From contig NZ_KI912183.1 of the NCBI RefSeq assembly GCF_000189755.2, forward strand, positions 312,257-376,256: a stretch of DNA of 64,000 nucleotides, read 5' to 3'. This document shows positions 63,561 through 64,000 of the stretch, piece by piece. Within the stretch, counting starts at the first letter, position 1; each line of letters begins with the position of its first letter. The notes below the pieces were generated by a model. It ran no database searches. It was not told the DNA's origin and was given only the letters and a program-made list of their open reading frames with translations. This stretch comes from Desulfotomaculum nigrificans DSM 574 (GTDB taxonomy: Bacteria; Bacillota; Desulfotomaculia; Desulfotomaculales; Desulfotomaculaceae). Both the position numbers and the translations under genes were made by a program.

Positions 63561-64000
63561 AGATAGGGTAAGGAAGGAAGTTTTAGTAATTGACGGCGCC
63601 ATGGGTACACTGCTGCAGCAACGAGGTTTACCGCCGGGCTGGTGTCCGGAGGAATGGAATGTAAGCCATCCTGAGGTGGTTAAAGAAATACATAAATTAT
63701 ATTTAAATGTGGGGGCAGATATTATAACCACCAACACCTTTGGGGCCATTAAAGCAAAACTGGCGGATTATGGTATGCAAGACCGGGTAAAAGAATTTAA
63801 CCTGGCCGCTGTACGGTTGGCCCAAGAAGTGGCCCACCCAGTAGGGGCTATGGTGGCAGGATCAGTGGGTCCCCTGGGTAAATTTTTGCAACCTTTAGGC
63901 CCCCTGACCTTTGATGAGGTGTACCGGCAGTTTTTAGAACAATGCCAGGCATTGGTGGAGGCCGGGGTGGATCTGATTATCCTGGAAACCTTCGGGGACA
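63550..64000 (+). CDS. metH: Cobalamin-dependent methionine synthase, N-terminal part
   Basis: The frame begins GTG at 63550 with GGAGGAAGGAG upstream and runs off the window. It reads VLVIDGAMGTLLQQRGL, then IITTNTFGAIKAKLADYG and GSVGPLGKFLQPLGPLTFDE. These are the homocysteine-binding (beta/alpha)8 barrel of MetH; the zinc-binding cysteines lie beyond the edge. It transfers a methyl group from cobalamin to homocysteine. It is controlled by the S-box upstream. Confidence 0.92.
   Translation, partial: MSFKDRVRKEVLVIDGAMGTLLQQRGLPPGWCPEEWNVSHPEVVKEIHKLYLNVGADIITTNTFGAIKAKLADYGMQDRVKEFNLAAVRLAQEVAHPVGAMVAGSVGPLGKFLQPLGPLTFDEVYRQFLEQCQALVEAGVDLIILETFGD

Overview
The window looks like a chromosomal piece of an anaerobic, spore-forming, low-to-mid-GC Firmicute, most like the Desulfotomaculum/Pelotomaculum (Peptococcaceae) group. 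The evidence is a Spo0E-like sporulation regulator, rubrerythrin, tungstate transport with molybdenum/tungsten-cofactor genes, iron-containing alcohol dehydrogenases, a DUF1540 protein, group II intron and IS3/IS21/IS110/IS607 relics, and S-box and c-di-GMP riboswitches. The genus is inferred from gene content only.

Layout. 1-1.2 kb: 3' part of a group II intron. 1.3-16.5 kb: orderly core DNA. An Fe-dependent alcohol dehydrogenase is followed by a sensor kinase and a sigma-54 activator, then a pterin-cofactor operon (MoaD-type sulfur carrier, TupBC, MoaA, MoaC, MOSC protein, MobB-MoeB fusion). A second MoaD-like gene without a Gly-Gly tail lies on the opposite strand. Then come two exporters, a proline-rich protein and an RlmD-type methyltransferase. 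16.5-25.1 kb: accessory DNA with an IS3-family element, HicB-type genes, small decayed genes, an AbrB/PIN toxin-antitoxin pair and an McrBC restriction system beside an integrase relic. 25.1-30.1 kb: a structured RNA fragment, an NrdD-like small protein, a permease/GntR/ATPase cassette and an HxlR-flavoprotein pair.

30.3-50.1 kb is a graveyard of mobile elements. It holds IS3-family elements with terminal repeats and a long 3' hairpin, both halves of an istA gene, and a trio of tyrosine recombinases (a RIT-type element) whose first gene is split by an IS with a 3-bp target duplication. It also holds an IS110 element and an IS607 relic with a candidate omega-RNA region. Embedded here is an aldehyde-stress-like regulon (truncated merR, cupin, Fe-alcohol dehydrogenase, broken aldo/keto reductase) with two identical 18-bp operators. 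The two istA halves and the two ends of the RIT element fit together only if about 11 kb (roughly 32.07-43.1 kb) was inverted.

50.2-64 kb returns gradually to ordinary DNA: a c-di-GMP-I riboswitch in front of a PAS-GGDEF-HD-GYP protein, two tRNA genes (one a selenocysteine-tRNA-like tRNA with a cysteine anticodon), integrase and Fic relics, a REC-PAS-GGDEF protein, an XRE regulator, a Spo0E-like peptide, rubrerythrin, YchF, a flavoprotein, and an S-box-controlled methionine synthase locus that runs off the right edge. Many accessory genes carry frameshifts or in-frame stops; decay is the simplest reading, but assembly error cannot be excluded from the sequence alone.
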